This document shows, piece by piece, positions 1 to 6,300 of a stretch of DNA of 7,781 nt (the stretch's first letter is position 1; the number at the start of each line of letters is the position of its first letter). Source of the DNA: Spartobacteria bacterium (GTDB taxonomy: Bacteria > Verrucomicrobiota > Verrucomicrobiia > Chthoniobacterales > UBA10450). The translations under genes were made by a program, and so were the position numbers. The stretch spans positions 1,641 to 9,421 of the forward strand of contig DMCG01000182.1 of assembly GCA_003445855.1 (NCBI GenBank), given 5' to 3'. The notes below the pieces were generated by a model. That model was given only the letters and a program-made list of their open reading frames with translations. It was not told the origin of the DNA and ran no database searches.

Positions 1-11
1 CCGCGAATTAC

Positions 12-23
12 ATTGTCGATCTT
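12..23 (-). repeat. AAGATCGACAAT motif, perfect 12-mer
   Basis: Non-coding copy, directly abutting the ATG of lemA. Confidence 0.85.
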
Positions 24-677
24 ATGAACAAGTTTGCCATCGGCTGCGGCGGTGTGTTGGTGATCGTGCTTTTCTTGGCCTTCGTCGTCGGCCTCTTTTT
101 TTGGGGCACTTACAATCGTTTGGTTACGTTGGACCAGAACGTGAACAAAAAATGGGGCGACGTGCAGACCGTCTACCAGCGTCGCGCGGATTTGATCCCG
201 AATCTGGTAAACACGGTGCAAGGCGCGGCCAACTTCGAGAAATCAACGTTAGTCGAAGTGACGAACGCGCGCGCCAGCGTCGGCCGTGTGCAACTTGATC
301 CGAACAAGGCGCCGACCGATGCGGCGCAGCTCGAGCAATTCCAAGCCGCACAGGGACAATTGAGCAATGCGCTTTCCCGTTTGCTCGTTGTGGTTGAGCG
401 TTATCCCGAACTCAAGTCGAACCAGAATTTTCTCGGTTTGCAAGCGCAACTCGAAGGAACAGAAAATAGAATCTCGGTGGAGCGAAGCAATTTCAACGGC
501 ACGGTGCAAGATTACAACACGGCGGTAAGACGCTTTCCGACGAACATGATAGCCGGAATGTTCGGTTTTCAGTCGCGGCCGTTCTTCAACGCGCAAGTCG
601 GCGCGGAGAAAGCGCCGGCCGTAAATTTCAATTTCGGCAAGCCAGCGCCGGCAGCTTCGCCAACCGGGTCGCCGTAA
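24..677 (+). CDS. lemA: LemA family membrane protein
   Basis: 217 residues. A hydrophobic segment at about residues 7-28 anchors the protein, with the rest predicted outside the cytoplasm as a coiled helical bundle. The family signature is nearly complete: YNRLVTLDQNV and KWGDVQ (about 30-48), YQRRADLIPNLVNTVQGAA (about 51-69), then LSRLLVVVERYPELKSNQNF, LQAQLEGTENRIS, YNTAVRRFP and the GMFGF near the C-terminus. The tail is Pro/Ala/Ser rich. LemA proteins have no firmly established biochemical role; they are linked to the envelope and are commonly encoded next to TPM-domain proteins, as here. The ATG at 24 is chosen because it gives the standard family N-terminus. It has no Shine-Dalgarno site; a perfect copy of the AAGATCGACAAT motif (reverse orientation) directly abuts it. 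Family assignment is secure. Confidence 0.95.
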   Translation: MNKFAIGCGGVLVIVLFLAFVVGLFFWGTYNRLVTLDQNVNKKWGDVQTVYQRRADLIPNLVNTVQGAANFEKSTLVEVTNARASVGRVQLDPNKAPTDAAQLEQFQAAQGQLSNALSRLLVVVERYPELKSNQNFLGLQAQLEGTENRISVERSNFNGTVQDYNTAVRRFPTNMIAGMFGFQSRPFFNAQVGAEKAPAVNFNFGKPAPAASPTGSP

Positions 678-680
678 CGT

Positions 681-763
681 GGTAGGGACATCTCTCCGAG
701 ATGTCCGTGAATTTTTCACGGTGCCTGCAAAGAATTCGGACGCTTCGGAGAAGCATCCCTACC
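681..763. repeat. REPIN-like element A (GTAG...CTAC palindrome doublet)
   Basis: Bounded by GGTAGGG (681-687) and its exact complement CCCTACC (757-763). The left arm has GTAG followed by a perfect 9-bp hairpin with loop TCC (686-706). The right arm has a similar hairpin with loop GGA (738-758), one mismatch, then CTAC. Between them a third hairpin, CCGTGAA/TTCACGG (705-721), overlaps the first. Starts 3 nt after the lemA stop and separates it from the TPM gene, so it may also affect transcript termination or stability. Confidence 0.75.
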
Positions 764-767
764 TGAA

Positions 768-779
768 AAGATCGACAAT
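768..779 (+). repeat. AAGATCGACAAT motif, perfect 12-mer
   Basis: Non-coding if the TPM gene starts at 790; sits 10 nt before that GTG and 4 nt after element A. Confidence 0.85.
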
Positions 780-789
780 CAATTCTCGC

Positions 790-1545
790 GTGAGAAAAAT
801 CGCGCTCCTCGCTGCGACGATTGCGTCGCTTGTCCCAATCGGAACTCGCGCCGCGGAAGTCATTCCGCCAAAACCAGATCGTTATTTCAACGATTACGCA
901 GGCGTCGTTTCAAAGGAAGCCGCCCTGCGTTTCAACGAGCAGCTTGCGCAATTTGAGCGCGAAACTTCGAATCAACTTCTGGTGGTGGTTTGGCAGACGA
1001 TGCCGTCACAAAGTTCAATCGAAGATTTCACGCAACGGACTTTCCAAGCATGGACCGTCGGACAAAAAGGACGAAACAACGGGGCCGTGCTGTTCGTGTT
1101 CATCAAAGATCGACGAATGCGAATCCAACCAGGATATGGTTTAGAAGGCGCACTTCCGGATATCATTTGCGATGAAATCATTCGAGACGGCATGGCGCCG
1201 CATTTCCGCAGTGGCGATTACGAACGCGGGCTCGCAAACGGAATCGATCTCATCTGCAAAGCAGTCCGCGGCGAGTACAAAGGCAGCGGACGAACCACAA
1301 AGGAACGTGGCGCGAACAACGTTGGTCCTTTGCCTTTCCTGCTCTTTCTCTTCGTGATGTTCATTTTCATTATTGCCGGGCGCTCCGCTCGAAGGCGCGG
1401 CTATCGATATTCAAGTTTGGGCGGGCCGTTTATCGGCGGCTGGTCGAGCGGTGGCGGCGGTTGGTCGTCGGGGGGTGGCGGGTTTAGCGGATTCAGCGGC
1501 GGTGGCGGGTTCAGCGGCGGCGGCGGCGCCAGCGGAAGTTGGTAA
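790..1545 (+). CDS. Exported TPM-domain protein with membrane anchor (YgcG-like)
   Basis: 251 residues from the GTG at 790. Residues 1-22 look like a Sec signal peptide (RK, then a hydrophobic stretch, with probable cleavage after TRAA). A TPM domain (Pfam TPM_phosphatase, Psb32/YgcG type) covers about 32-163: it opens with YFNDYAGVVS and contains LLVVVW, NNGAVLFVFIKDRRMRIQPGYGLEGALPD and GDYERGLANGID. A transmembrane segment follows at about 178-197, then a basic patch (RSARRRGYR) and a Gly/Ser repeat tail ending GGGGASGSW, typical of LemA-partner TPM proteins. The frame is open upstream to a GTG at 679, but that stretch is an intergenic palindromic repeat, so the internal GTG before the signal peptide is preferred. 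No clear Shine-Dalgarno site. TPM domains have been assigned phosphatase or assembly roles in plants; the bacterial function is not settled. The start is less certain than the family. Confidence 0.9.
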   Translation: MRKIALLAATIASLVPIGTRAAEVIPPKPDRYFNDYAGVVSKEAALRFNEQLAQFERETSNQLLVVVWQTMPSQSSIEDFTQRTFQAWTVGQKGRNNGAVLFVFIKDRRMRIQPGYGLEGALPDIICDEIIRDGMAPHFRSGDYERGLANGIDLICKAVRGEYKGSGRTTKERGANNVGPLPFLLFLFVMFIFIIAGRSARRRGYRYSSLGGPFIGGWSSGGGGWSSGGGGFSGFSGGGGFSGGGGASGSW

Positions 1546-1550
1546 AGCGA

Positions 1551-1988
1551 ATGCGAACAAAGGAATTTCTCAGCAAACTCGAGCACGATCGGATCGTGAA
1601 GGCGATCAAAGAAGCCGAGTCGAAGACGTCCGGCCAGATCCGCGTTTATATTCAGCGCGGAAAGTTGCAGGTCGATCCGCTGATTGCGGCGCAGAAAAAG
1701 TTTCACAGGCTCAAGATGCACAAAACGGTCGAACGCAACGCCGTGCTTATTTTCGTCGCGCCACGCGCGCGCAAATTTGCCGTGGTCGGTGACAAAGCCA
1801 TTCACGAAAAATCCGGCGAGCAATTCTGGCGACGGCTTGTCGATGGAATGCGCGCGCATTTCCAGGGCGAGAAATTCAGTCACGCCATCGTCGAAGCGAT
1901 CGAGGAAGCAGGCCAAGCGCTGGCGATCCACTTCCCGAAAAGATCGACATCTTCGGAGGAGCTACCGGACGAAATAGTCGAACTGTAG
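1551..1988 (+). CDS. Short cytosolic TPM-domain protein
   Basis: 145 residues with no signal peptide or membrane segment. A single TPM domain fills most of it: an N-terminal helix (EFLSKLEHDRIVKAIKEAESKTSGQIRVYIQ), RNAVLIFVAPRARKFAVVGDKAIHEKSGEQFW in the middle, then a helix with GEKFSHAIVEAIEEAGQALAIHFP. The ATG at 1551 lies 5 nt after the stop of the preceding TPM gene, so the two are surely co-transcribed and probably translationally coupled. A TTG at 1539 is in frame but would overlap the upstream gene and adds nothing to the domain. GGAAG at 1534-1538 is a possible but distant ribosome-binding site. The stop codon TAG is part of the GTAG of the adjacent palindromic repeat, so the last residues may have been shaped by that element. 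Exact role unknown; it works presumably with the neighbouring LemA and exported TPM proteins. Confidence 0.85.
   Translation: MRTKEFLSKLEHDRIVKAIKEAESKTSGQIRVYIQRGKLQVDPLIAAQKKFHRLKMHKTVERNAVLIFVAPRARKFAVVGDKAIHEKSGEQFWRRLVDGMRAHFQGEKFSHAIVEAIEEAGQALAIHFPKRSTSSEELPDEIVEL
1940..1949 (+). repeat. AAGATCGACA motif
   Basis: Near the 3' end of the short TPM gene, read as K-R-S-T. Followed by TC instead of AT. Confidence 0.8.
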
Positions 1989-2034
1989 GGGACGACGCTG
2001 TCGTCCCATGGGAAGCCAACGGCTTCCCCTACAG
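1983..2034. repeat. REPIN-like element B (GTAG...CTAC palindrome doublet)
   Basis: Outer 9-bp inverted repeat CTGTAGGGG (1983-1991) and CCCCTACAG (2026-2034). Inside are two perfect 8-bp hairpins with 3-nt loops: GGGACGAC/GTCGTCCC, loop GCT (1989-2007), and GGGAAGCC/GGCTTCCC, loop AAC (2010-2028). The TAG of the left GTAG is the stop codon of the short TPM gene. No U-tract follows, so intrinsic termination is not evident. Confidence 0.8.
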
Positions 2035-2261
2035 AAAATCAGCGCTTGCAATCTCGCCGACTTGGTCTTCATTCAACGCTCCGCAGCGAGTAATTTTAAA
2101 TTACGCCGTTGGTCCCTGGGTCTCCGTCGCTGGACGTGAAGCCGCACTCGCCAGGGGAAACCCGGCGAAGAGGAATTCAGTGATTCAGAGATTGAATGAT
2201 CGGGTGAGTTGTTTTCCGCAATTCGCTAAATCGCTCACTCGCTAAATCACTCATTGTTAAT
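1989..2261. other. Leader/intergenic region before rpoA
   Basis: No gene seen. After element B it holds a 15-nt palindrome GTAATTT-T-AAATTAC (2090-2104), which is operator-like or promoter-like. CCCTGG (2114-2119) can pair with CCAGGG (2151-2156), enclosing a small CGTC/GACG hairpin. Close to the rpoA start is a 16-bp tandem repeat (2223-2238 and 2239-2254, 14/16 identical, core TCGCTAAATC). Its units can pair with upstream DNA: AGTGATT (2179-2185) with AATCACT (2245-2251), and GTGAG (2204-2208) with CTCAC (2234-2238). A structured leader for rpoA-rplQ is plausible but unproven. I could not identify a convincing -35/-10 pair. Confidence 0.45.
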
Positions 2262-3305
2262 ATGCCAGTTCGTTACGGTCGTTTTGAGATGCCGAAGACT
2301 CTCGTCAAGGACGAGAGCACTGCCACAGAAACTTACGCGAAGTTCGTTGCCGAGCCATTTGAGGCCGGTTACGGACACACGGTCGGAAATTCGCTTCGTC
2401 GCGTCTTGCTGTCGTCACTCGAAGGCGCGGCCATCACCGCGGTAAAAATTTCCGGCGCGCAGCATGAATTCTCTACCCTGCCGGGCGTGGTCGAGGACGT
2501 GACCGACATTGTCCTCAATTTGAAGCGGGTAAAATTCAAAGCCGAGGACCAGGAGCCGAAAAAGCTTTCGCTGACCGTGAACAAGGAAGGCGCAGTCACC
2601 GCCGGCGACATCCAGGTTGTGCAAGGCTACGACGTGCTCAACCCCAAGCAGATCATCTGCACGCTCGACAAGAAACATAAATTTGATGCCGAGCTCGAAG
2701 TGCGCGTCGGTCGCGGCTTCGCCACCGGCGAGGAAAACAAGCGCGCCGATCAACCGATCGGTCTTATCCCGATCGATTCCATTTTTTCACCCGTCACGCG
2801 CGTGAAGTATGCGGTCGAAAACACGCGTGTCGGCCAACGCACCGATTACGACAAATTGATCCTGGAAGTCTGGACGGATGGTCGCCTCACTCCGGATGAC
2901 GCATTGCTCCAGTCCTCTGCGATTCTGCGACATCACCTCGACGTTTTCGTCAACTTCAACGAAGACGTGATCGAATTCGACGAGACGCCGGCCGGTGTGA
3001 GCGAAGAGAACATGAAGCTGAAGAAGAAACTCAACATGAGCGTGAACGAAATCGAGCTCAGTGTGCGCGCCGCTAATTGTTTGAACAATGCGAACATCAC
3101 CACGGTTGGTCAGCTTGCCCAAAAAACTGAGGCCGAGATGCTCAAGTATCGCAATTTCGGCAAGAAATCGCTCAACGAAATCAAAGACAAACTGCAACAG
3201 CTTGAGCTGAGTCTCGGGATGAAATTCGAGCCGGGCCTGGTGGACACGCCGGGGGGCGATGATGGCGCGGCGGCAAACGGCGCCTCCGATAAGACAAAGG
3301 CTTAA
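2262..3305 (+). CDS. rpoA: DNA-directed RNA polymerase subunit alpha
   Basis: 347 residues, near the usual 310-350. Alpha dimerises to start assembly of RNA polymerase, and its C-terminal domain contacts UP elements and activators. The N-terminal domain (about 1-235) shows YAKFVAEPFEAGYGHTVGNSLRRVLLSSLEGAAI at about 25-58, with the Arg pair that in E. coli (R45 region) is needed for beta binding. LPGVVEDV and DAELEVRVGRG follow, then the linker and the C-terminal domain (about 258-318), which contains ELSVRAANCL, where R269 and N272 appear to match the DNA-binding R265 and N268 of E. coli, and YRNFGKKSLNEIKDKL. A Gly/Ala/Lys-rich tail of about 25 residues ends the protein. The start ATG has no good Shine-Dalgarno site. 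No rpsD lies upstream; a repeat-rich leader and TPM genes do. rplQ follows after 39 nt. Confidence 0.98.
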   Translation: MPVRYGRFEMPKTLVKDESTATETYAKFVAEPFEAGYGHTVGNSLRRVLLSSLEGAAITAVKISGAQHEFSTLPGVVEDVTDIVLNLKRVKFKAEDQEPKKLSLTVNKEGAVTAGDIQVVQGYDVLNPKQIICTLDKKHKFDAELEVRVGRGFATGEENKRADQPIGLIPIDSIFSPVTRVKYAVENTRVGQRTDYDKLILEVWTDGRLTPDDALLQSSAILRHHLDVFVNFNEDVIEFDETPAGVSEENMKLKKKLNMSVNEIELSVRAANCLNNANITTVGQLAQKTEAEMLKYRNFGKKSLNEIKDKLQQLELSLGMKFEPGLVDTPGGDDGAAANGASDKTKA

Positions 3306-3344
3306 TTGCTCGTTCGGACATTTCGCGCTGCGACTGCGCAGATT

Positions 3345-3857
3345 ATGAGGCACCAAAAAAAGACGCTCAAACTCGGCCGCACCGCCGAGCATCGCAAAGC
3401 GCTGCTCGCCAACCAGGTTTGCAGTTTGATCGAGCATCAGCGCATCAAAACGACGCTGGCGAAAGCTAAAGCCGTCCGACCGCTCGCCGAAAAAATCGTC
3501 ACGCTCGGGAAAAACGGCTCACTCCACGCGCGACGTAACGCATTGTCGATCTTGCGGCAGAAGGACGCGGTAAACAAATTATTCGATGAGATCGCGCCCA
3601 GATCGACGGACCGCAACGGCGGTTACACGCGCATTGTGAAACTCGGCCAGCGCAAAAGCGATTCCGCTTCCATGGCGTTCATCGAATGGGTCGACGCCGC
3701 GAAAGCGACTGAAGAAAAGGCGCCGAAAGAAAAAGCGCCGAAACAGCAAAAAGAACCCGCCGCGCCGCCAAAGGAATCCGCGCCTCCGCCGGCCGAAGAG
3801 CCAAAGCCGAAAAAGCGAAAATGGTTCGGCAAAAAATCCAGCGAACCGGAGAAATAA
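3345..3857 (+). CDS. rplQ: 50S ribosomal protein L17 with charged C-terminal extension
   Basis: 170 residues from the ATG at 3345, which gives the universal L17 start [21 protein letters not shown]. The L17 core runs to about residue 117: [30 protein letters not shown], then [35 protein letters not shown]. After it comes a 50-residue tail, rich in Lys, Glu, Pro and Ala with [13 protein letters not shown] repeats and a basic end ([11 protein letters not shown]), making the protein longer than E. coli L17 (127 residues). The frame is open back to a TTG at 3306, rejected because it precedes the conserved N-terminus. The pair rpoA-rplQ is the normal end of the alpha operon. A perfect reverse copy of AAGATCGACAAT lies inside the gene and encodes LSIL. 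Confidence 0.97.
   Translation: MRHQKKTLKLGRTAEHRKALLANQVCSLIEHQRIKTTLAKAKAVRPLAEKIVTLGKNGSLHARRNALSILRQKDAVNKLFDEIAPRSTDRNGGYTRIVKLGQRKSDSASMAFIEWVDAAKATEEKAPKEKAPKQQKEPAAPPKESAPPPAEEPKPKKRKWFGKKSSEPEK
3542..3553 (-). repeat. AAGATCGACAAT motif, perfect 12-mer
   Basis: Inside rplQ; the coding strand carries ATTGTCGATCTT, read as L-S-I-L. Confidence 0.85.
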
Positions 3858-3870
3858 TTTCGCGTTCTCC

Positions 3871-3934
3871 TGTAGACGTTTCGCTCTGCGAAACGCGACG
3901 CGCGCATCACACCGCTCAGAGAGCGGCGGCTACA
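3871..3934. repeat. REPIN-like element C between convergent genes
   Basis: TGTAG (3871-3875) and CTACA (3930-3934) bound two perfect hairpins with 3-nt loops: CGTTTCGC/GCGAAACG, loop TCT (3877-3895), and CCGCTC/GAGCGG, loop AGA (3912-3926). It fills the gap between the 3' ends of rplQ and the phosphoesterase gene and could terminate or insulate both transcripts. Confidence 0.75.
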
Positions 3935-3936
3935 GA

Positions 3937-4374
3937 CTAGCGAAGCGGCACTAACCGCCAGTTTATTTTTCCATCGACAATCTCCAGCCACGCCACGCTC
4001 GCGGCCGATCCGCGATTGGGTCGGGTCACGCAACCGGGATTCAAAAACAACACGCCGCCGCGTCGCTCATTTCGCGGCACGTGTGTGTGACCATGCAAAA
4101 CAACATCGACATTTTTCGGCGGGCGCTCCGGCGGAATGTGCTCTAAACGAAATTTTAGTCCGCCGCGCACAAGATCGACAACCAACGGCCATTCGAAATT
4201 GCTGTCGCAATTTCCACGGACCACTGTCACAGGCGGACCGGTCGCGCGCAGTTCATCGAGGATCCTTTCCGCACAAACATCGCCGAGATGCCAGATCTCA
4301 TCCGCATCGCGTGCCAGGATCAACAATTTTTCCGGAAATTTATTGTGCGTGTCAGCCAACACAAAGATCGACAT
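3937..4374 (-). CDS. YfcE/MJ0936-type metallophosphoesterase
   Basis: 145 residues on the minus strand from the ATG at 4374. Calcineurin-like fold with the expected metal ligands: ADTH (D8, H10), HLGDV (D32), RGNCD (N55, in the GNCD form typical of the YfcE class), EH (H79), HGHTH (H94-H98) and a closing NPGC (112-115). Family members are small, metal-dependent phosphodiesterases tested mainly on artificial substrates, so the natural substrate here cannot be named. The frame is open to 4410, but the conserved N-terminus begins at MSIFVLADTH. The start codon itself lies in a copy of the AAGATCGACA motif, which on the coding strand reads ATGTCGATCTT. The gene converges with rplQ, with a palindromic repeat between them, and diverges from the helicase gene. 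Confidence 0.92.
   Translation of the reverse strand: MSIFVLADTHNKFPEKLLILARDADEIWHLGDVCAERILDELRATGPPVTVVRGNCDSNFEWPLVVDLVRGGLKFRLEHIPPERPPKNVDVVLHGHTHVPRNERRGGVLFLNPGCVTRPNRGSAASVAWLEIVDGKINWRLVPLR
4171..4182 (+). repeat. AAGATCGACAAC motif (11/12)
   Basis: Inside the minus-strand phosphoesterase gene, read there as V-V-D-L. Confidence 0.8.
4364..4373 (+). repeat. AAGATCGACA motif over a start codon
   Basis: On the minus strand this reads ATGTCGATCTT and supplies the start codon and first codons (M-S-I-F) of the phosphoesterase gene. Confidence 0.8.
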
Positions 4375-4390
4375 CGTAAGAATTCTCGCA

Positions 4391-4477
4391 CAAAGGTCAC
4401 CACGGTTCACAGCGGATCACAATGCAGATCTGGCCCTTCTGATTCGCGATCTTTGTGCCCTTTGTGTTCGTTGTGCG
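4391..4477. repeat. Degenerate short tandem repeats between divergent genes
   Basis: Two runs of imperfect 9-10-nt units: GGTCAC, GGTTCAC and GGATCAC near 4395-4420, and CTTTGTGCC, CTTTGTGTT, CGTTGTGCG at 4451-4477. The second run resembles the TTTGTG-type dispersed intergenic repeats found in many bacterial genomes. It occupies the 130-nt region holding the promoters of the phosphoesterase (-) and helicase (+) genes; no clear promoter elements were recognised. Confidence 0.5.
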
Positions 4478-4504
4478 ATATTCGAATCAAGGTAGTTTCT
4501 ATCT

Positions 4505-5722
4505 GTGTCATTTAATAATTTCGGACTTTTGCCGGAAGTCGTGCGCGGCACGCAGGCGATGGGTTTCACCGAGCCGACGCCGATCCAGCTGCGCGCGTTT
4601 CCGATTATTCTCGCGGGCAAAGATTTGATCGGCACCGCGCAAACCGGCACCGGCAAAACGGCGGCGTTCGCCCTTCCGATCCTGACGTTGCTCGCGAAAC
4701 ACGGCGCGTTTCGTTGTCTTGTGCTGGAGCCGACGCGCGAACTGGCTGCGCAAGTCGAGACAGCGTTTCGCGATTACGGCCGCTTCACCGATTTGCGCGC
4801 GACCGTCGTGCACGGCGGCGTTGGTTATGGAAAACAACGCGAAGAGATCAAACGCGGTGTCGATGTTCTCGTCGCGACGCCGGGTCGACTGCTCGATCTG
4901 CTCGAACAACGCACGATGGATTTGCGCCAGGTGAATATTCTTGTGCTCGATGAAGTCGATCGCATGCTCGACATGGGCTTTCTTCCCGATGTTCGCCGGA
5001 TCGTTGAGAAAATCTCTACCGATCGGCAAACGCTGCTTTTTTCGGCGACGCTGCCACCTGAGATCGAGCGGCTGGCTGCCTGGGTGCTGCGCGATCCCGA
5101 GCTGGTGGAAATTGGCGTGCGCCGTTCGCCCGCCGAAACTGTCACGCACGCCGTTTACCCCATCGCCGCCGAACAGAAATTCGATCTGCTCATGGCGCTG
5201 CTGGAGCGGACGAACTTCGACAGCGCGCTGATCTTTTCGCGCACAAAGCACGGCGCCGATCGTATTGCTCACAAATTGAAACAAGGAAACCATTCAGTCG
5301 CAGTTTTGCATTCGAATCGCACGCAGCGCGAGCGCATGGAAGCGCTGGAAGGTTTTAAGAGTGGCAAATACGAAGTGATGGTCGCGACCGACATCGCGGC
5401 GCGCGGTCTCGACATCGCCGGCGTCAGCCATGTCATTAACTATGACGTGCCGGAGCATCCGGAAGATTATGTCCATCGCATCGGTCGCACCGGCCGCGCC
5501 CAAAATGTGGGTGACGCTTTCACGCTCATGAACGGCCAGGAAGTTTCCGCGCTCCAGGCAATCGAGCGTTTCATCGGCCGAAAAATTCCGCGACTGAAAC
5601 TGGAAAACTTTCCGTATCTTTACACCGTGCTCTTCGAACCGGAATCAGCCGCTGGCGGTAAACGCGCCATCGGCGGCGGCCGCACCCATCGCGGTTATTC
5701 GTTCGGACGCAGACGTCGCTGA
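4505..5722 (+). CDS. DEAD-box RNA helicase, RhlE-like
   Basis: 405 residues from a GTG at 4505. ATP-dependent RNA helicase for RNA remodelling, probably ribosome assembly or RNA decay. Motifs in order: Q motif with F3, GFTEPTPIQ (20-28); Walker A AQTGTGKT (45-52); PTREL (76-80); GG (104-105); TPGRLLD (125-131); motif II DEVD (149-152) where most family members have DEAD; SAT (180-182); the second RecA domain with LIFSRTKHGADRIAHKL, VATDIAARGLDI and HRIGRTGR (324-331). A short tail ends GGGRTHRGYSFGRRRR, a basic Gly/Arg extension that could bind RNA and is shorter than in many RhlE proteins. AAGG at 4489-4492 is a possible ribosome-binding site. The gene contains no copy of the AAGATCGACA motif despite its 1.2 kb length. 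Family sure, subfamily likely. Confidence 0.95.
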   Translation: MSFNNFGLLPEVVRGTQAMGFTEPTPIQLRAFPIILAGKDLIGTAQTGTGKTAAFALPILTLLAKHGAFRCLVLEPTRELAAQVETAFRDYGRFTDLRATVVHGGVGYGKQREEIKRGVDVLVATPGRLLDLLEQRTMDLRQVNILVLDEVDRMLDMGFLPDVRRIVEKISTDRQTLLFSATLPPEIERLAAWVLRDPELVEIGVRRSPAETVTHAVYPIAAEQKFDLLMALLERTNFDSALIFSRTKHGADRIAHKLKQGNHSVAVLHSNRTQRERMEALEGFKSGKYEVMVATDIAARGLDIAGVSHVINYDVPEHPEDYVHRIGRTGRAQNVGDAFTLMNGQEVSALQAIERFIGRKIPRLKLENFPYLYTVLFEPESAAGGKRAIGGGRTHRGYSFGRRRR

Positions 5723-5727
5723 TCTTT

Positions 5728-5786
5728 TGTCATTCCGAGCGAAAGTCTTGCCCTGAGCGAAGTCGAATGGGTCGAGGAATCTCTTA
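5728..5786. repeat. Nested palindromic repeat of GTCATTCCGAG type, long copy
   Basis: Starts TTGTCATTCCGAGC and ends GTCGAGGAATCTCTTA, the outer ATTCC/GGAAT forming an inverted repeat. Inside is a second palindromic-type unit, CCCTGAGCGAAGTCGAATGGG. Both resemble widespread intergenic repeats in environmental bacteria. It lies between the convergent 3' ends of the helicase and the helical-protein gene. A shorter copy is at 6438-6469. Confidence 0.6.
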
Positions 5787-5805
5787 CTATTTTGCAGCTA
5801 AGTTC

Positions 5806-6285
5806 CTAGGTCTTCTCTTCGCTTGTAAATGCTTCGCGCGAGAGATGCAGCCGTTCTTTCTCCACACGCTCGAATTGGTCCGCGGCCCGCTGCTCGAGTC
5901 GTGATAGATCGATGCCTTGCAGCTGCGACAACTCCGCTTCGACCGTGCGCAACGCGCGCCACAAAAGTTTTTTGCCGGTAACGCCGAGCGCGAGAGCTTC
6001 CATCGCTTGCAACAAACCGACGCTGTCGCCGCTCAATGCAATTTTGGCCTGGCCAATCTTCTCCACGATCCATGCGCCGGCTTTGCGCACACTGCTCTCT
6101 TCGAGATCAAGCTTGCGCATCAAATTCTGAAGCACTTCCTGATCGGCGTGAACATCATCGCGAAGATCGACAAGAAATTTTTCAAATCTGTGCCCCTTGT
6201 GCTCGTCGATGAGATGATCGAGCAACTCGATCGCCGCCACCGAGCCGGCGAGATGATCGTTGAGATAACTAGCGAGTGCCTTCAC
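5806..6285 (-). CDS. Hypothetical all-helical protein, possible ferritin-like bundle
   Basis: 159 residues if translation starts at the GTG at 6285, giving MKALASYLNDHLAGSVAAIELLDHLIDEH. I recognise the general look of an uncharacterised bacterial family but cannot name a function. The sequence is almost entirely amphipathic helix, compatible with a four-helix bundle. Acidic and His residues cluster in the first two helices (E20, H24, E28, H29, H46, E50), loosely like ferritin-like metal sites, but no clear pair of ExxH motifs is present, so metal binding is speculation. Later landmarks are ESSVRKAGAWIVEKIGQAK, LLQAMEALALGVTGKKLLWRAL and GIDLSRLEQRAADQFERVEKERL. The frame stays open upstream to a TTG at 6375, but that stretch overlaps the signal-peptide ORF in another frame. 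The gene begins 14 nt after that ORF's stop, which suggests coupling or a frameshifted fusion. Confidence 0.75.
   Translation of the reverse strand: MKALASYLNDHLAGSVAAIELLDHLIDEHKGHRFEKFLVDLRDDVHADQEVLQNLMRKLDLEESSVRKAGAWIVEKIGQAKIALSGDSVGLLQAMEALALGVTGKKLLWRALRTVEAELSQLQGIDLSRLEQRAADQFERVEKERLHLSREAFTSEEKT
6163..6174 (+). repeat. AAGATCGACAAG motif (11/12)
   Basis: Inside the minus-strand helical-protein gene, read there as L-V-D-L. Confidence 0.8.
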
Positions 6286-6288
6286 GCT

Positions 6289-6300
6289 AAGATCGACAAT
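6289..6300 (+). repeat. AAGATCGACAAT motif, perfect 12-mer
   Basis: Lies exactly between the stop of the signal-peptide ORF (overlapping by one base) and the GTG start of the helical-protein gene. Confidence 0.85.

Noticed and set aside
705..721. Intrinsic terminator at the CCGTGAA/TTCACGG hairpin
   Set aside because: Perfect stem but no following T run, and it is part of a repeat element; a termination role remains possible but unsupported.
679..789. N-terminal extension of the exported TPM protein from a GTG at 679
   Set aside because: It would translate through the palindromic element A and place the signal peptide internally; the GTG at 790 gives a normal signal peptide.
1106..1118. Additional copies of the motif at 1106 and 3600
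   Set aside because: Both diverge after AGATCGAC (AAGATCGACGA and AGATCGACGG), so they were not counted as copies.
1401..1931. 176-codon antisense frame with a Pro-rich end
   Set aside because: The Pro-rich end is the complement of the Gly-rich tail of the TPM protein.
3306..3344. TTG start for rplQ
   Set aside because: Lies 13 codons before the universal MRH start of L17.
2787..3437. 216-codon antisense frame across rpoA and rplQ
   Set aside because: Shadow of two highly conserved genes.
4375..4410. Upstream start for the phosphoesterase
   Set aside because: The family N-terminus begins at MSIFVLADTH with an ATG at 4374.
4391..4477. CRISPR-like array
   Set aside because: Units are 9-10 nt, imperfect and contiguous, without spacers.
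4508..5293. 261-codon antisense frame within the helicase gene
   Set aside because: No recognisable domain, and the opposite strand encodes a complete DEAD-box protein.
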